64,000 bases of DNA from Penicillium oxalicum (taxonomy: Eukaryota > Ascomycota > Eurotiomycetes > Eurotiales > Aspergillaceae): the NCBI RefSeq assembly GCF_001723175.1, contig NC_064653.1, positions 3,038,001 through 3,102,000 of the forward strand, given 5' to 3'. The notes beneath the pieces are model-generated. The model had not been told where the DNA came from. It saw nothing but the letters and a program-made list of their open reading frames with translations, and made no database searches. Below, in pieces: positions 22,101-32,877 of the stretch. The stretch's first letter is position 1, and every line of letters begins with the position of its first letter. The position numbers and the translations under genes were made by a program.

Positions 22101-24669
22101 TCCCAAGGACGTTCTTCGGGATACTAGCTGGTTTGGCCGATGGCAACACGCTTATCCTCGGCCCCCCCACGTTGCGGTGGTCAAATGGAAAAGTTTGAAG
22201 TCCCCGGCAGTCCTGCCATTGACGACTGAGGAATTTCCAACTGCCGCTGAGCTTGCATCTGAGTACCTGCAGACACCTTATCGGGTGGCTCCTAACGATG
22301 AGTCAGAGGCCTTTGAAGCGCCCAAAACTAGAGGCACGCTTCTGAGGGAGATGATTTCGCTCAGATTATCTCATGGTTTCCAGATAGTTGTTGGTAAAAA
22401 TGTTGCCGAGGGAACAGCGCGGCCCCTTCTTGAGAGCTTCAACGTCTTCGATACACGAGGTCTCGAACGGGATGGCGCCATAGTATTCCTTTCCAAAGGG
22501 AATACAATTCACCGTCTCAACTGCATAGGTGGTGGAGAGATCGAAGTGACTCGTTTTACACACCAAACGTCTGCTCCGCTTACTGTCCCAAAGCGCTCGA
22601 AGTCTACTTCGTATCAACCTGCCATGCGAACAATTTTAAGTACGGAGTACGAGATCAAAGACATCGAGCTGGATTCAACAGCGGAGGACTACAACTGGAA
22701 CTACGCGGATAACTACGTTGCGGGCCATCGTGATTACCTCCAAAACCCAGCCAAGCAACTCCATTTCTGGCGAGTGCGCTATGTGTTAATCCCATTACAT
22801 TTGCATGCAAACAATCGCCGGCACTTACAGTCGTTCAACGAGGATAATGAGGAGGAGATCCATCTGCTGGGAATCAGCCAGCTAACCCACATCTGGCAGC
22901 GACACAAATACGTGTCTCCGGAGGAGAAACGCTTTGAGACGTCCACTAAAAAGAGAGACGCAAACCCACTGAACATCATGTATCAGACACGAAACCCATC
23001 AGAGGTGGTAGCTGCAGAGCTGGACCGGATATTACTGACGGATCCGCGACTTGATAACCCTCCTGCTCAGCTTCTCCCGGAATCTGAACTTCTCGACCGA
23101 TCTAGCGTCAACTTATCAAGCCTAGCGCAAACCATTCAGGGTGAAAAGGGCGTCCGGATGATGGATAGACGTTGGCATTGGCGGTTGCACTACAATTGTT
23201 TCATTGGTTTCGAATTCACAACTTGGTTGCTCCAGAACTTCCGTGACGTCGATACGCGTGAAGAAGCCGTGGGGTTTGGAAATGAACTGATGAAGCACGG
23301 ACTTTTCCAACATGTGGAAAAGCGGCACAATTTCCGCGATGGTAATTACTTCTATCAGATTTCCGCTGAGTACCGGGTGACACGGCCGGAATCTCGCAGT
23401 GGCTGGTTTCCTCAACTTCGAGTTGACAAGTCAATGCCGTCCACGCCCGCCATTGGAAATGCCAGAGACTCTCCCTCTAGTTTTCACACTCGTTCAGACA
23501 GCACTGAAGATCGAGTGCCAATCACACCCAATACACCATCTAAAGCAAAGAACAAGGTCGCCATCATGCTCTCCAAATCGCTGAAATACGATGTCGATAA
23601 CCGGAAACGATCCAACCGGCCCGAAGTTGTCGAACTCCATTACGACCGGCTGCACAATCCTGAGAATTGCTTCCACATCGAGCTCAGCTGGATGAACACT
23701 ACACCAAAGCTCATTGAGGATACAGTCAGTTCATGGGCCTCGACTGCTGAAAAATTTGGTCTTAAGCTCGTTCAAGTACCGATTGCCGAGGCCTGTGCGA
23801 TCGACAGGACCCAACCTTTTCGCAGGCCGTTTGAGCTCAAATTGAAAGTTCCACCCCCCAAAGCTCCCGTTCACACTGTTTTCAACAATGCCTCTTTCGC
23901 GCAGCCCGGACCACCCGATAAGCTGTACTACCAGAAAGCCCTGTTGCGCAAATTTGACTTCGTGTTGGATCAGGAAGCCTCCACGGCATTCCCTGCGGAT
24001 GTCGAGGTGTCTTTCTCCTGGGGCAAGCCCGAATACAAGTATCCACAATTCATTCATCGGACCGGCAGTCTCCTTGCTCAGATCACCGACGAGGGTCATT
24101 TCTTGCTGCTCGCTAATCGACTCGTGAGCACGAGAAGCGTAGCTAGCCGAGACGCAGGAAGATACGAGCATCACAGTCGGCCCGAATACCGTGGACGCGC
24201 CACGACCCATGATGTACTTGATCGCATCTCGCCGCGATTATCACCACTGATACGACCACTCCATGACGTAGGCAGTCCCATCTTCCAACCTGGAGCAAAG
24301 GAGATCGACTCTGCGAATCTTTACCGGGCACCTGAGCATGTTCTCAACGGTCTAGCCGACTTCTGCAACGATGCAGCCCAACTGGAACAATTCTACAGCG
24401 AGTCGCATGCCCGTCCGGTATCGACAAAGGTTGAGCCCACTACGGCCAATCTGATGGACACTTCGATTCCCACTCTCGAGCTCCCTGCCAGTGTGGTCAG
24501 TCACCATCACATCTCCCCTCCACCGGGTCTACCGTCGCGCATCACCCGGGAGGCACGGGATCACCGAGACGTGCTCAAATCGCCCGAGACTGCACGCCCG
24601 CGCGCTCGGGGCGAGAGTATCAGCTACAAAGGAAGTCCGCGCAGTGGCAGTTTGCGTCCTCTCATGTAA
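19150..24669 (+). CDS. IML1: IML1, catalytic subunit of SEACIT/GATOR1 (DEPDC5 homologue)
   Basis: A single open frame of 1839 aa starts at an ATG (MSLRGPMRRSHLRQVSAAS) typical of fungal vacuolar membrane-associated protein Iml1. Iml1 works with Npr2 and Npr3. In yeast it is the GTPase-activating protein for Gtr1, and it turns TORC1 down when amino acids are scarce, at the vacuole surface. The conserved Iml1 N-terminal region lies at about residues 55-420 (CTLWVHDEMFSREELLLNPS, VYLSIVDRKNC, LFIQMSREMWDFDSEG). A long disordered Ser/Pro-rich part follows at about 660-970. A DEP domain lies at about 1330-1400 (RRWHWRLHYNCFIGFEFTTW, FRDGNYFYQI). The C-terminal domain at about 1470-1640 includes ENCFHIELSWMNTTPKLIED. 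The frame is unbroken over 5.5 kb. A gene for an Lst4-like protein of the same pathway lies 3.7 kb downstream on the other strand. Confidence 0.93.
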   Translation: MSLRGPMRRSHLRQVSAASLESLSTAHSMEASHRDHGPTLDGRMVRMSTSLARRQCTLWVHDEMFSREELLLNPSAFGESEVQVGDIVEILPVRGSGDPIHSSLKADASVKIARDSLNDAGVSSKPDSTSKFKTPLQSRCLCVVKPMPAEIKARHPKLEISVTSSVANIFGLKNRTQVYLSIVDRKNCAASHVDIAFRDQYMVRSDMWRLVESELVDKIVYKGQKLMFMGSIKATVKNIFIREKKVLSGYFAPNTIPVFRSESAKYVLFIQMSREMWDFDSEGSGDILFSRVINGFLPELFKRWANSDAKHLVTIVLFTRVEYDAAAHPDLSQFTGGNLRTDSSPNQMATRDFYRVVVNDMASGHWTTILDELKKNFRTFLRDVSILKSDDLELPSVGNVRPNSKVHTAIIAGRPSTALRGNILEAIHLASAHLAYDHIDRDMVHTGTSIIVITPGSGVFEVSYESLASTTEALANRGIAIDLVCLSPMPLHSVPLFKYREPTERFVSPRPTSQAYGTNLSPETHHSISSLTSRSSYLSPGSYFSASRMRERNNNQSNNWCYGIPHWLDISYWNPETYREARRVLKNDPNAPIPLTVTRPSKAFIPRVRMYEIQMMGVMESEQSNISIPYLIEERNIRRRRESGQSVVGSTRGSGKARFANSSSLKVQYSDSLRPERSSILESISDSNELDTSRPQKTRKAVMAWMDQYDDNLFSASSKQRHAQKPLSKRIHEPEVQANGAHERMSARSILRLREHESNSSENSQIPRASGPRRLDESAVSTPKSPVSIKNLPAAKPALKPPAAVRPPSRISRTISFALRGLSATPPRAQASTGIHVEHANAGPMSNKRGSTSTFSDTKSVASLSPSDTASIRTIADVVPPDSTPPKLHLETRPTPSKPISIKTVSRKPSEVAAQSTRAQTQGSLSTSAADAQSNEEVPGEGPFRPRDRKVEITINRSSRDISVRASPSKALSPWVRSINPCNTPKDVLRDTSWFGRWQHAYPRPPHVAVVKWKSLKSPAVLPLTTEEFPTAAELASEYLQTPYRVAPNDESEAFEAPKTRGTLLREMISLRLSHGFQIVVGKNVAEGTARPLLESFNVFDTRGLERDGAIVFLSKGNTIHRLNCIGGGEIEVTRFTHQTSAPLTVPKRSKSTSYQPAMRTILSTEYEIKDIELDSTAEDYNWNYADNYVAGHRDYLQNPAKQLHFWRVRYVLIPLHLHANNRRHLQSFNEDNEEEIHLLGISQLTHIWQRHKYVSPEEKRFETSTKKRDANPLNIMYQTRNPSEVVAAELDRILLTDPRLDNPPAQLLPESELLDRSSVNLSSLAQTIQGEKGVRMMDRRWHWRLHYNCFIGFEFTTWLLQNFRDVDTREEAVGFGNELMKHGLFQHVEKRHNFRDGNYFYQISAEYRVTRPESRSGWFPQLRVDKSMPSTPAIGNARDSPSSFHTRSDSTEDRVPITPNTPSKAKNKVAIMLSKSLKYDVDNRKRSNRPEVVELHYDRLHNPENCFHIELSWMNTTPKLIEDTVSSWASTAEKFGLKLVQVPIAEACAIDRTQPFRRPFELKLKVPPPKAPVHTVFNNASFAQPGPPDKLYYQKALLRKFDFVLDQEASTAFPADVEVSFSWGKPEYKYPQFIHRTGSLLAQITDEGHFLLLANRLVSTRSVASRDAGRYEHHSRPEYRGRATTHDVLDRISPRLSPLIRPLHDVGSPIFQPGAKEIDSANLYRAPEHVLNGLADFCNDAAQLEQFYSESHARPVSTKVEPTTANLMDTSIPTLELPASVVSHHHISPPPGLPSRITREARDHRDVLKSPETARPRARGESISYKGSPRSGSLRPLM

Positions 24670-25567
24670 ATCATTGTCTTGATGGCTAACTTTCCTTTTT
24701 GTGGATCGCCCTGAACCGACGCTATTAGCAGCGAACCACTGCAGGTGGTAATCGCACATTTACTAAATTTCTCCTTGCTTATCCAGTCTTGTATATAATG
24801 AAAATCGTGTGTACCACTAGATAATGTGCCAGTATGATGTATTATGCTGGCCCTCCAGCGACGAAGACCTGGCTCAAATTCTCGATGTAGCTCTTTATCT
24901 TTCGTTGTCAGCCAATTTCCAGAATTGGCTTCTTGACTACTACTCTACAAGGCTTACGCAGATCCGCATCCACAACCTTCCTTGGCAACTTTGGTCTCAC
25001 GGGGGGAGACTTTCTTTGAGCCCTCTGTCTCAACTACTCCGCGTTGGCGCTGATCGTTCACGAAGAGGAAGTTTAGTAGTCAGTTGATCGTCTCAACCTC
25101 AGCATGCTGACCTTTCATTTTATCCGAATCTTCCGTGATTTACCCGCCACGGCCCCCTTGCACGCTGGTTGGTGGGCTTATCCGGGGATCATCTGCTGCC
25201 TCATTTCCAGCAATGACAACCAGCTAACTCTTCTCGAGTAATTCAGGGCTGCCCTTTGATCAAATTGCCCCGCCATGGGAAGCCAAAGCTCCATAACGAC
25301 TGCGGAGTAGTGGAGCTCTACGCCGTCATGTCCTGTCGGTCAGATACCCCGTGTCTAATAAGGGAAACCGACAGAGGGGCAATGGTCAAAAACCCGGAGA
25401 TATGGTCAGCTCCTCGCTGCTGATGCTGTCGGATCTGCAATTGTCTTGAGATCATTCCTTCTTTTCCGTTTTATTTCCTTGATCACCTTGAGCTGTGAAT
25501 CGGGGGGCTTTTATTCTACAAAGAAACAGACCAGAGGTGCCGGCACTTCGGTCATCTCCTCTACAAG
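24670..25567. other. Intergenic region between IML1 and the xylosidase gene
   Basis: This gap holds the IML1 3' flank and the promoter of the GH31 gene. Several GGGG/CCCC blocks occur (for example near 25184 and 25271) that overlap the loose CreA carbon-repression consensus, which would suit a xyloglucan-degrading enzyme; this is weak evidence. No gene was recognised. Confidence 0.5.
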
Positions 25568-28118
25568 ATGAAGTTTACAGAAGGAATGTGGTGCCTGAAA
25601 GTAAGTGCAATTGTAGCTCTGAAGGCCTCCCGACTGCCTGCGGACAAATTGACTTAGACGCTACTGCGTTCAACAGGAGGGCGTTCAGATCGAGTGGATG
25701 AGCAATGTTGAGCGCCTGCGCACCGAGAAAGAGACTGCGCATTTGCTGTTGAACAAACTCCAAAGACATCGCGGAGATACGCTGAACTCGCGTAGGTATC
25801 CAGTATTCTCGTGTGTACTCAAGTACAAAGACAGATGAACTGATCAATTTGAAGCCACGATTTCGGCGCGGATCACGTCGCCGCAGGAGGGCATTATCGG
25901 CGTGAATCTCGTTCACTGGTGAGTCACTTTGATAAGTTCATGATCTCAGTGAATAGTCGGAGCTGAATCTTGGAAAGGGCTGGAAGAGTCGATAATGGCC
26001 CGCATTATCACCTGAACGCGACAGAGGGTCATGCAGTCATCGACCATGACAAGAGCAGCAACAAGTTCAATTACACCAGCGGCCCCCTCATTTTGGATGT
26101 CAATACTGCGACAAACGCGCTTGACTTTGTCTTCCGATCTCAGAAGGGCAAAAAGCTCACTGGGCACTCGTTCCGCTCGATCGGATATGTCGCGGATCAG
26201 CGAACCGAGAAGCACCGCTACGAAGACGGGATCTACGCTGAGAAGCAAGGTTACATGCTCGCTGAGCTGGACCTTGGAGTTGGTGAGAGGGTCTATGGCC
26301 TCGGGGAGAGATTTGGACCTCTCGTCAAGAACGGACAAACAGTCGATATGTGGAATGAAGACGGAGGCACTAGCTCTGAACTGGCATACAAGAACATCCC
26401 CTTCTACATGTCCTCAAAGGGATATGGAGTATTCGTGAATCATCCCGGCAAAGTCAGTCTGGAAGTGCAATCCGAGCGAACCACGCGGGTGAATATCTCC
26501 GTCCGCGGGGAAGAGATCGAATACTTCATTGTTTACGGCGAGACACCAAAAGACGTTCTACGGAGATACACCGCGCTGACTGGTCGACCGGCACTAGTTC
26601 CATCTTGGAGCTACAACCTTTGGCTGACGACCAGTTTCACGACAAATTATGATGAGCAAACCGTCACCGGTTTCTTGGATGGATTCCGGGACCGTGATAT
26701 ACCTCTCGGAGTCTTCCACTTTGATTGCTTCTGGATGAAATCGTATCAGTGGTGTGATTTCCAGTTCGACGAAGAGATGTTTCCCGATGCGATAGGCTAT
26801 CTCAAGCGGCTTAAGGAGCGTGGTCTGCGGATCAGCGTCTGGATCAATCCCTACGTTGGCCAGGCCTCGCCTCTGTTTGAGGAGGGCAAGAAGAACGGAT
26901 ACTTTATCAAGGTCAGTATCACAATCTATGACGATATCACTCGTTCAACATTTCATTCTGACCTTTTTGATTCAGCGCACCGACGGCTCTGTGTGGCAAT
27001 GGGATTTCTGGCAGGCCGGCATGGCTGTCGTCGATTTTACCAACCCAGCCGCCTGCGACTGGTACAACAGCCACCTCGAACGACTCATGGAAATGGGTGT
27101 CGACAGCTTCAAGACCGATTTTGCCGAACGCATCCCAGTCAGGGGCGTCAAATATCACAATGGGGCTGACCCAGAACGCATGCACAACTATTATGCCCTC
27201 CTGTACAACCGTATAGTCTACGAGACACTGAACAATCGCGTCGGTCGCAACCAAGGCCTTTTGTTTGCGCGCAGTACTGCCCCGGGTGGACAGGCTTACC
27301 CCGTTCACTGGGGTGGCGATTGCGAAAGCACATTCGAGGCAATGGCCGAATCGCTGCGCGGCGGACTGAGTCTCATGCTGTGTGGATACATCTTCTGGGC
27401 ATCCGACATTGGCGGGTTTGAAGGAACCCCCCCTCCAGCGTTGTACAAACGATGGGTCCAGTTTGGCCTCTTATCTTCGCATTCACGACTTCACGGGTCA
27501 TCTTCCTTCCGTGTGCCATGGATATATGGGGAAGACTGCTCTGCTGTGCTGCGGGATTGCGTGAAGCGCAAGATCCTTCTTACCCCCTACATCCTGGCAG
27601 AGGCTTTGTGTGGACATCGAGATGGAACACCGCTGATGAGAGCGTTATTCTTGGAATTCCCCCAGGACTTGAACACTTATGCCATTGACACGCAGTATAT
27701 GTTCGGATCTAATCTTATGGTTGCGCCTGTTTTCTCCGAGGAAGGCGAGGTCACCTTCTATGTGCCACGGGCTGAGGATGAAGCGAACGGAAAGTGGGTG
27801 TCTTGGTTTGACCACTCCAAGTCGTACGAGGGTGGCCAGTGGTATACCGAGACCCATGGCTTCGATACGATGCCTATACTGGTGCGCCCAGGGACTGTGA
27901 CGGTGACAAATCCAAGTCTCAAGGCCCCAGGGGATAATGCGCTTGAAGGCGTTGAGTTGCTCGTGAATGGTACCTTGGCTGCGGAGGCTACCATTGAACT
28001 CGTGGATCCAAGTCAAACAGACCAGGTCTTGAAAACGCTCCGTGTGACTTGTGGCGCTGATGGTGCGGATGTGCAAGTGGAAGGACATGACGTGAAAGTG
28101 ATCCGCGTCGGTCAGTGA
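25568..28118 (+). CDS. GH31 alpha-xylosidase, YicI type, intracellular
   Basis: Five exons (25568-25600, 25677-25791, 25855-25918, 25978-26911, 26976-28118) give 762 aa, close to the 772 aa of E. coli YicI. The enzyme releases alpha-linked xylose from xyloglucan oligosaccharides. The nucleophile is Asp430 in SFKTDFAERIP and the acid/base is Asp497 in HWGGDCEST; their spacing (67) matches YicI (66). The KTDFAERIP motif separates alpha-xylosidases from the GH31 alpha-glucosidases. Other family segments include VYGLGERFGPLVKNGQ, GVFHFDCFWMK and FGLLSSHSRLHGS. There is no signal peptide (start MKFTEGMWCLK), so it probably acts in the cytosol on imported oligosaccharides. The very short first exon was chosen because its Met and frame match the family N-terminus. 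It resembles the Aspergillus AgdD/AxlA group. Confidence 0.92.
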
Positions 28119-28391
28119 ATTCTATGATGTAGATCCTGTGTTGGCGAACTAGAATAGCATGCAGACGTATATAGACTAGCTAGAAAATTGACTGATCAAG
28201 TTGCCCCCAATTGATAATCTTAAAATGGCCTTTTGAAATATTTGAAATGAATGGGATATAATTAAGCCTCAAGTGGCCAATGGGTATCATAATCGAATAA
28301 GGACGCAAGCGTGAACACAAATAAAGTCAACTAAATAGCCACGCAAAAACAATGTGTGCACGGTGATGGTTCTCTTGAAAAAGAGAGACCA

Positions 28392-31300
28392 TCACCAACA
28401 TTCCTCTACCTCAAGTAGCCATCGCCGAATCCCTTGACGCAGGAAGTTATCAGCACCTGCCAGTGCTCTTCTTTGCTCGCGGTCGGCAACGCCTATCCCC
28501 ACATCTGAGTCTTCCTGGCAGTGTTCCATGGTAACCATCCGAACAACTTCCTCGAGAGCTCCCAGAATGATCTTGCGGCATTCAGCCCGCGGCACTTCTA
28601 TGGGAGGAGTTTCTTCGCTCCGAGACGTTGTTTGGGGCTTTTCTTCCCCACGGCGAGCCCGCGATGGAGAGGGCGCCCGAGAGTGGGCAAGTGATGAGGA
28701 GCCACTCTGGCCAAGCACCCGCTCCACAGCATCCACGAGAATTCCGTCCAGGTCCATGACGGGTTCCTCAACAAATTTCTCCTCCACATGCGTTGGCACA
28801 TAGGTTTCTGGGAAAGGCACGTCCGGAGACTTCCCTTGGTTTGCATAAGAACCAGAGAACTGGGGGCCAGAGCTTGCACTGCCGCCTGGCTGGCGATTGC
28901 CCCCTGTATAAAGGGCGCTGACGGGCGACGGAGGTGAGTGTCCATATGGTTGCCCAATGACGATCTTGCGGCGCAGCTTAAGAAGCTTGACGGAAGAGCT
29001 TCGGGTGTCGGCAATCAATGTTGATGCTACATCTACCCACTTCTCTGCGCCTTCCGCATCAGGACTCGACGCAATGTTTGGCGTCGGCTCCGCTCGCATC
29101 GCTCTTCTAATATCAGCCTCGATGGCGTTGTAAGGCCGAACAGCTTGAAGCGAAAAATCTTCATGGAAATGCTTGAGCCATCCTGCGACATGAGTGCTGG
29201 GGCCGTCAGCTTCCTTTGCAGTGCCATGGAACCCGGACCCACTGCTGTGGGTGGAGGCCATGGCATCCATACTCGTTACCGATGCTCGAGTTTTTCTAGG
29301 AGAAGCAATGGTGGAATCTCCAGAAGATGAAAGTGATAGGAACCCCGGGAGAGGTAGATCGACATCCACCACACCCTCGTCTGCACGAACGGAAAGTTTA
29401 AGAGGTGACTCCCGAACCTGGCTTGTGAGAGATGACGGCTCGGGAGAATCCTTATCATTGCCATGATTACTGGCTGGAATGGTGATGTTTTCGCTCGGCG
29501 CGGCCGTGCGCTGATGCTCCGCCTCAGTCTCAGTAACCTCTTTCACCATCTGGGAGAGAGTGGGCGGCGCCCGAGGAGGTATTCCCGACACAGTGGATAC
29601 AGAACGTTTACGAGCCTCTGCTGGAGAATAGTAATCAGGTCCATCAGTAGAGGACTCATGTCGAGAGCTCCAAAGACCTGAGAAAATCCCACCCCAGCGC
29701 CCTCCGGTTGTCGGAAGACTACCGTTGGCGGCTGAGAATGAGCTATCACTCCGCTGTAGATTTTTCAGCAAGGTCTCCGATGCGAGGCTTTCATTGGCAT
29801 CTGCGACATTGCGGTCAGATCCTCCCTGGCTCGAGCGACTTTGCTGTGAAGTGAAATGGGGCACGGGGACTGTGCTACTTTGAGTTGTCATGGAGATCGT
29901 GGCACCACTGGTATTCTGTGCCCGCACATCCTTAGGTTGAATTGTTGCACTCAACGTCTTTATAGAACGTGCATCTGACCCACGCCGAGCCGCGGCAGTG
30001 GACGGTACAAAATTCATTGCATCGGTCATTTCTGACGGCCGCGAAGGGACATCTTGCGAGGACACACTAACGGACCGACGGTGGTGATCACCATCGCCGG
30101 ACATGAGGCGCTGTGCGCGAGCACGTCGTTCAATCGCTCTACGTAGTGATTCTTGTCGAAGGACTGGCACGGTAGGCGGGCTTTGAGAAACCGCACGCAT
30201 GGAAGTCGATGTGCCAGGCCGCATGGGGGACGGCAAGGGTTCCAATCGTTGCTTGGAGGGGATGAAAGCAGAAAGCAGGAAAATGAGGCGACGCGCAGTC
30301 ATTTTGTCGGGGCAAACAATCACAGTTCGATGGGTCAAGACAGGATCTATGTCCTGCCGAGCCTTTTGCTGCTGGCTGTGACGTCGGCGATACCATTCAG
30401 GCCCGATAACATTCAGCCATTCTGTGTGATTGCCCAAAAATGCAGTCAGCAACACCAGAAAGAAGAAATTGGAGTCTTTATCGCCCAAGGCGCGAACGAT
30501 TGAGCGCCCTTCTTCACGCCACACCCCCCATCGACTTTGCCCGGTTAGAACATAGGGGCTTTGCAAAGCCAACCCAATTCGGCGCGTGCAGCGAAATGCT
30601 TCCTCCTTGAGTTTGGAATTGACAGACAGAATATTAGCCGGCAAATGAACACTCGTCTGATTCGTCCTCTGCATGTTGGGAGGCTTCGCCGGTTTCGGAT
30701 GGGTCCCCGTAAGAGAATCCACCTTCTTCAATAGAAACAGAATCTCGTTCTTAGCGAGTCTTTCCAGGTGGGACAACGTCCTAGTTATGACATCCCAGTG
30801 GTCAACTAGAAGGTCGAGTCGCTCGTCCAGGCTGGCGGGAGGTGATGCAGTGGACAGGCTATCTTCCAGGAATGCCCCAGGCCAGCGGTAATTCGAATCC
30901 AAGGAGCTCGACAAACCATGTCGTGGGGAGTCAAGGCCAAGAGTGCTGAACCGGGACATAGGTCGTCCCGAGCCTCGAGCAAGCAGAGGGACTTGAATTG
31001 TGATTGCAACTGCGTACATAGGGGTCTTCTTTTCCTTGATCTTCTTTTGCTTGGAGACATCTGGAAACGGAAAGCCCATCTCTGGGAGAGACTCTTGATA
31101 AATACCATTCGCAGTTTCAGTCCGCTCAGTGGATACGTCGGCACCTTCCAGTATGCTGACGCTGAACATCCGCGTCACTAGAACCGTGACCTTCGCAGGG
31201 GGCTTTGATTCAGGGACTCGTGGAGACCCCATCGGGCCAGCGGAGCTTCCGGTTGTGTAAGCGCGAGCTAGCGGACTTCGAACCGCGGGAGAAGAGTTGG

Positions 31301-32012
31301 TCACCATCCCCGAGTCGTCATCAGCGGACATGATGTGCATTTTGGTTGAGGTACCGTAGGAGAAAGAGCTGCTACCAAAGATGCAATTGATCAAACCTGA
31401 ATCGTTGGAGTCGGAGCCATGGCGGGTAACCCCAGGTTCATGCCACGTTCCCGCGGGTGCTAGAGTGGAACTCCGGCCACGAGCTCGGGAGAAGGCGCCG
31501 GGACTTGCAGGTGTCGTTCGCCGTGAATCAGCAGTTGACAGAGGGCTGGATTCAGCGACGGAGGATTGGGCTAGGTGGGTTCGGCGGGAGCCTCGAGTGA
31601 GGCTGGAGACGGTGCGAGAATGCCGCGCACTCGGTTGATCGACCCCATGAGAGTCAATCCCAAGGCCTGTTGGAGGCTGGTCTTCAGAAGCACGTGTGTC
31701 TAGTAAAATGCATGCATCGCGGTCTCCCAGTCCATTTTGAGCCACAATGACGCGAAAATCTTTCATGAAATCTAGCTCCATCCCACCACGATCATCAAAC
31801 GCGCCCGCTGTCGAGGCATTTGGCGAATGAAATGTTGCTTGCAAAGGAAACGTATTGGCATTGGACCGACGGAGAAGACTAGCGTCTGGGAACAATAAAC
31901 CGGACGTGTGTTCCTCTTCAGTCACCGATTCTAAAGGAGGGCCATGACTTCGTGAAGTGTATGTGGCTGGATTCAGGCTGGATGCAGCCGTACTGAGCAA
32001 TCGGCCCAACAT
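28392..32012 (-). CDS. Lst4-like folliculin-interacting (FNIP) DENN protein
   Basis: A single exon encodes 1206 aa, starting MLGRLLSTAASSLNPATYT. The N-terminal folliculin-interacting region shows SGLLFPDASLLRRSNANTFP and, near residue 85, FMKDFRVIVAQNGLGDRDAC. A conserved block around GSSSFSYGTSTKMHIM follows, then YAVAITIQVPLLARGSGRP and LFFLLKKV-like helices, WGVWREEGRSIVRALGDKDS and FFLVLLTAFLGNHTEWLNV, consistent with longin and DENN parts. A long disordered Ser-rich insert covers about 610-960. The C-terminus (RKIVIGQPYGHSPPSP, then ECRKIILGALEEVVRMVTME) is conserved-looking. In yeast, Lst4 pairs with Lst7 as the GAP for Gtr2 at the vacuole and supports TORC1 activation. The assignment comes from motif recall and is less certain than for IML1; a general DENN protein is the main alternative. 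Confidence 0.8.
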   Translation of the reverse strand: MLGRLLSTAASSLNPATYTSRSHGPPLESVTEEEHTSGLLFPDASLLRRSNANTFPLQATFHSPNASTAGAFDDRGGMELDFMKDFRVIVAQNGLGDRDACILLDTRASEDQPPTGLGIDSHGVDQPSARHSRTVSSLTRGSRRTHLAQSSVAESSPLSTADSRRTTPASPGAFSRARGRSSTLAPAGTWHEPGVTRHGSDSNDSGLINCIFGSSSFSYGTSTKMHIMSADDDSGMVTNSSPAVRSPLARAYTTGSSAGPMGSPRVPESKPPAKVTVLVTRMFSVSILEGADVSTERTETANGIYQESLPEMGFPFPDVSKQKKIKEKKTPMYAVAITIQVPLLARGSGRPMSRFSTLGLDSPRHGLSSSLDSNYRWPGAFLEDSLSTASPPASLDERLDLLVDHWDVITRTLSHLERLAKNEILFLLKKVDSLTGTHPKPAKPPNMQRTNQTSVHLPANILSVNSKLKEEAFRCTRRIGLALQSPYVLTGQSRWGVWREEGRSIVRALGDKDSNFFFLVLLTAFLGNHTEWLNVIGPEWYRRRHSQQQKARQDIDPVLTHRTVIVCPDKMTARRLIFLLSAFIPSKQRLEPLPSPMRPGTSTSMRAVSQSPPTVPVLRQESLRRAIERRARAQRLMSGDGDHHRRSVSVSSQDVPSRPSEMTDAMNFVPSTAAARRGSDARSIKTLSATIQPKDVRAQNTSGATISMTTQSSTVPVPHFTSQQSRSSQGGSDRNVADANESLASETLLKNLQRSDSSFSAANGSLPTTGGRWGGIFSGLWSSRHESSTDGPDYYSPAEARKRSVSTVSGIPPRAPPTLSQMVKEVTETEAEHQRTAAPSENITIPASNHGNDKDSPEPSSLTSQVRESPLKLSVRADEGVVDVDLPLPGFLSLSSSGDSTIASPRKTRASVTSMDAMASTHSSGSGFHGTAKEADGPSTHVAGWLKHFHEDFSLQAVRPYNAIEADIRRAMRAEPTPNIASSPDAEGAEKWVDVASTLIADTRSSSVKLLKLRRKIVIGQPYGHSPPSPVSALYTGGNRQPGGSASSGPQFSGSYANQGKSPDVPFPETYVPTHVEEKFVEEPVMDLDGILVDAVERVLGQSGSSSLAHSRAPSPSRARRGEEKPQTTSRSEETPPIEVPRAECRKIILGALEEVVRMVTMEHCQEDSDVGIGVADREQRRALAGADNFLRQGIRRWLLEVEECW

Positions 32013-32877
32013 TGTGGAGCGAGTGTGAGGGCGCAGGTCCGCCGTCCACAGAGTATTCGGAAATGCAGGAAGGTGAAAACGGCCCGATCTCCAAACTTAG
32101 TGTAACGATGGGTAGGAGACAGCTAGATGAAACTAGACTGCATCTACCCATTACCTAATTCCACCGAGCAGTGACCATCATCGGAGGAAGAGCAGTAGAG
32201 ATGCGATGTGTGAGCCACTTTTGACAGAGGAGACAAGCTGATGAGTTGATGTAGAAGTGGGATGGGCTGCACACAGTGGGGCGCGTTTGGCGGAGGGGAG
32301 GTGGCCGTAATGAGATAATGAGAGCAATTGCCGTTCAAATAGAGCTGGCTTGGCCCGGAGAGCAAGCGTTAGTGAGAATCAAAACAAATCGACCCCGTCA
32401 GACTGGTGGTATCGCCCAGTTCTTGAGGGAAGAGCTGTGGGGGGGAACGGACGAGCTTGAACGGGCTCGCATGAGGGTGGAGAGGCACCTGCGATAGAAA
32501 GGGCGGTGAAGAGCGGACAACACCAGGCTGGTGCGGCGGGCCACATGATCTCAACTTCGAGATGGAGAATCCAGCCTGTCTTGTCGTGCGACTCGGTGAG
32601 ACCCACGCTATCCATGAGATCGCTACCGTTGCACTGCGGTGGCGCTCCGCTCTGCCTCTCTTGTAGAAAGGATAAGGATCGACCAGAGAAAAATAATGAT
32701 GATAATAATAGTATGTCGGTGCCCACACCACGTCAGATGCTTGATATTGTTGGGATCATCCACCGGTCCGAGTCAATCTCGTAAAACTGCCATGATGAGG
32801 CCGGTTCAATGATCTATGTAGCTATTCATGCCGCTAGGAACAAAGTGATATACAAAAAAATGGACAGGAGATTTTCT
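32013..32877. other. Promoter region of the Lst4-like gene and 3' flank of ESF1
   Basis: Both flanking genes are on the minus strand. The interval near 32013-32400 should be the promoter and leader of the Lst4-like gene. I see no supported open frame and no clear motif. Confidence 0.5.
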
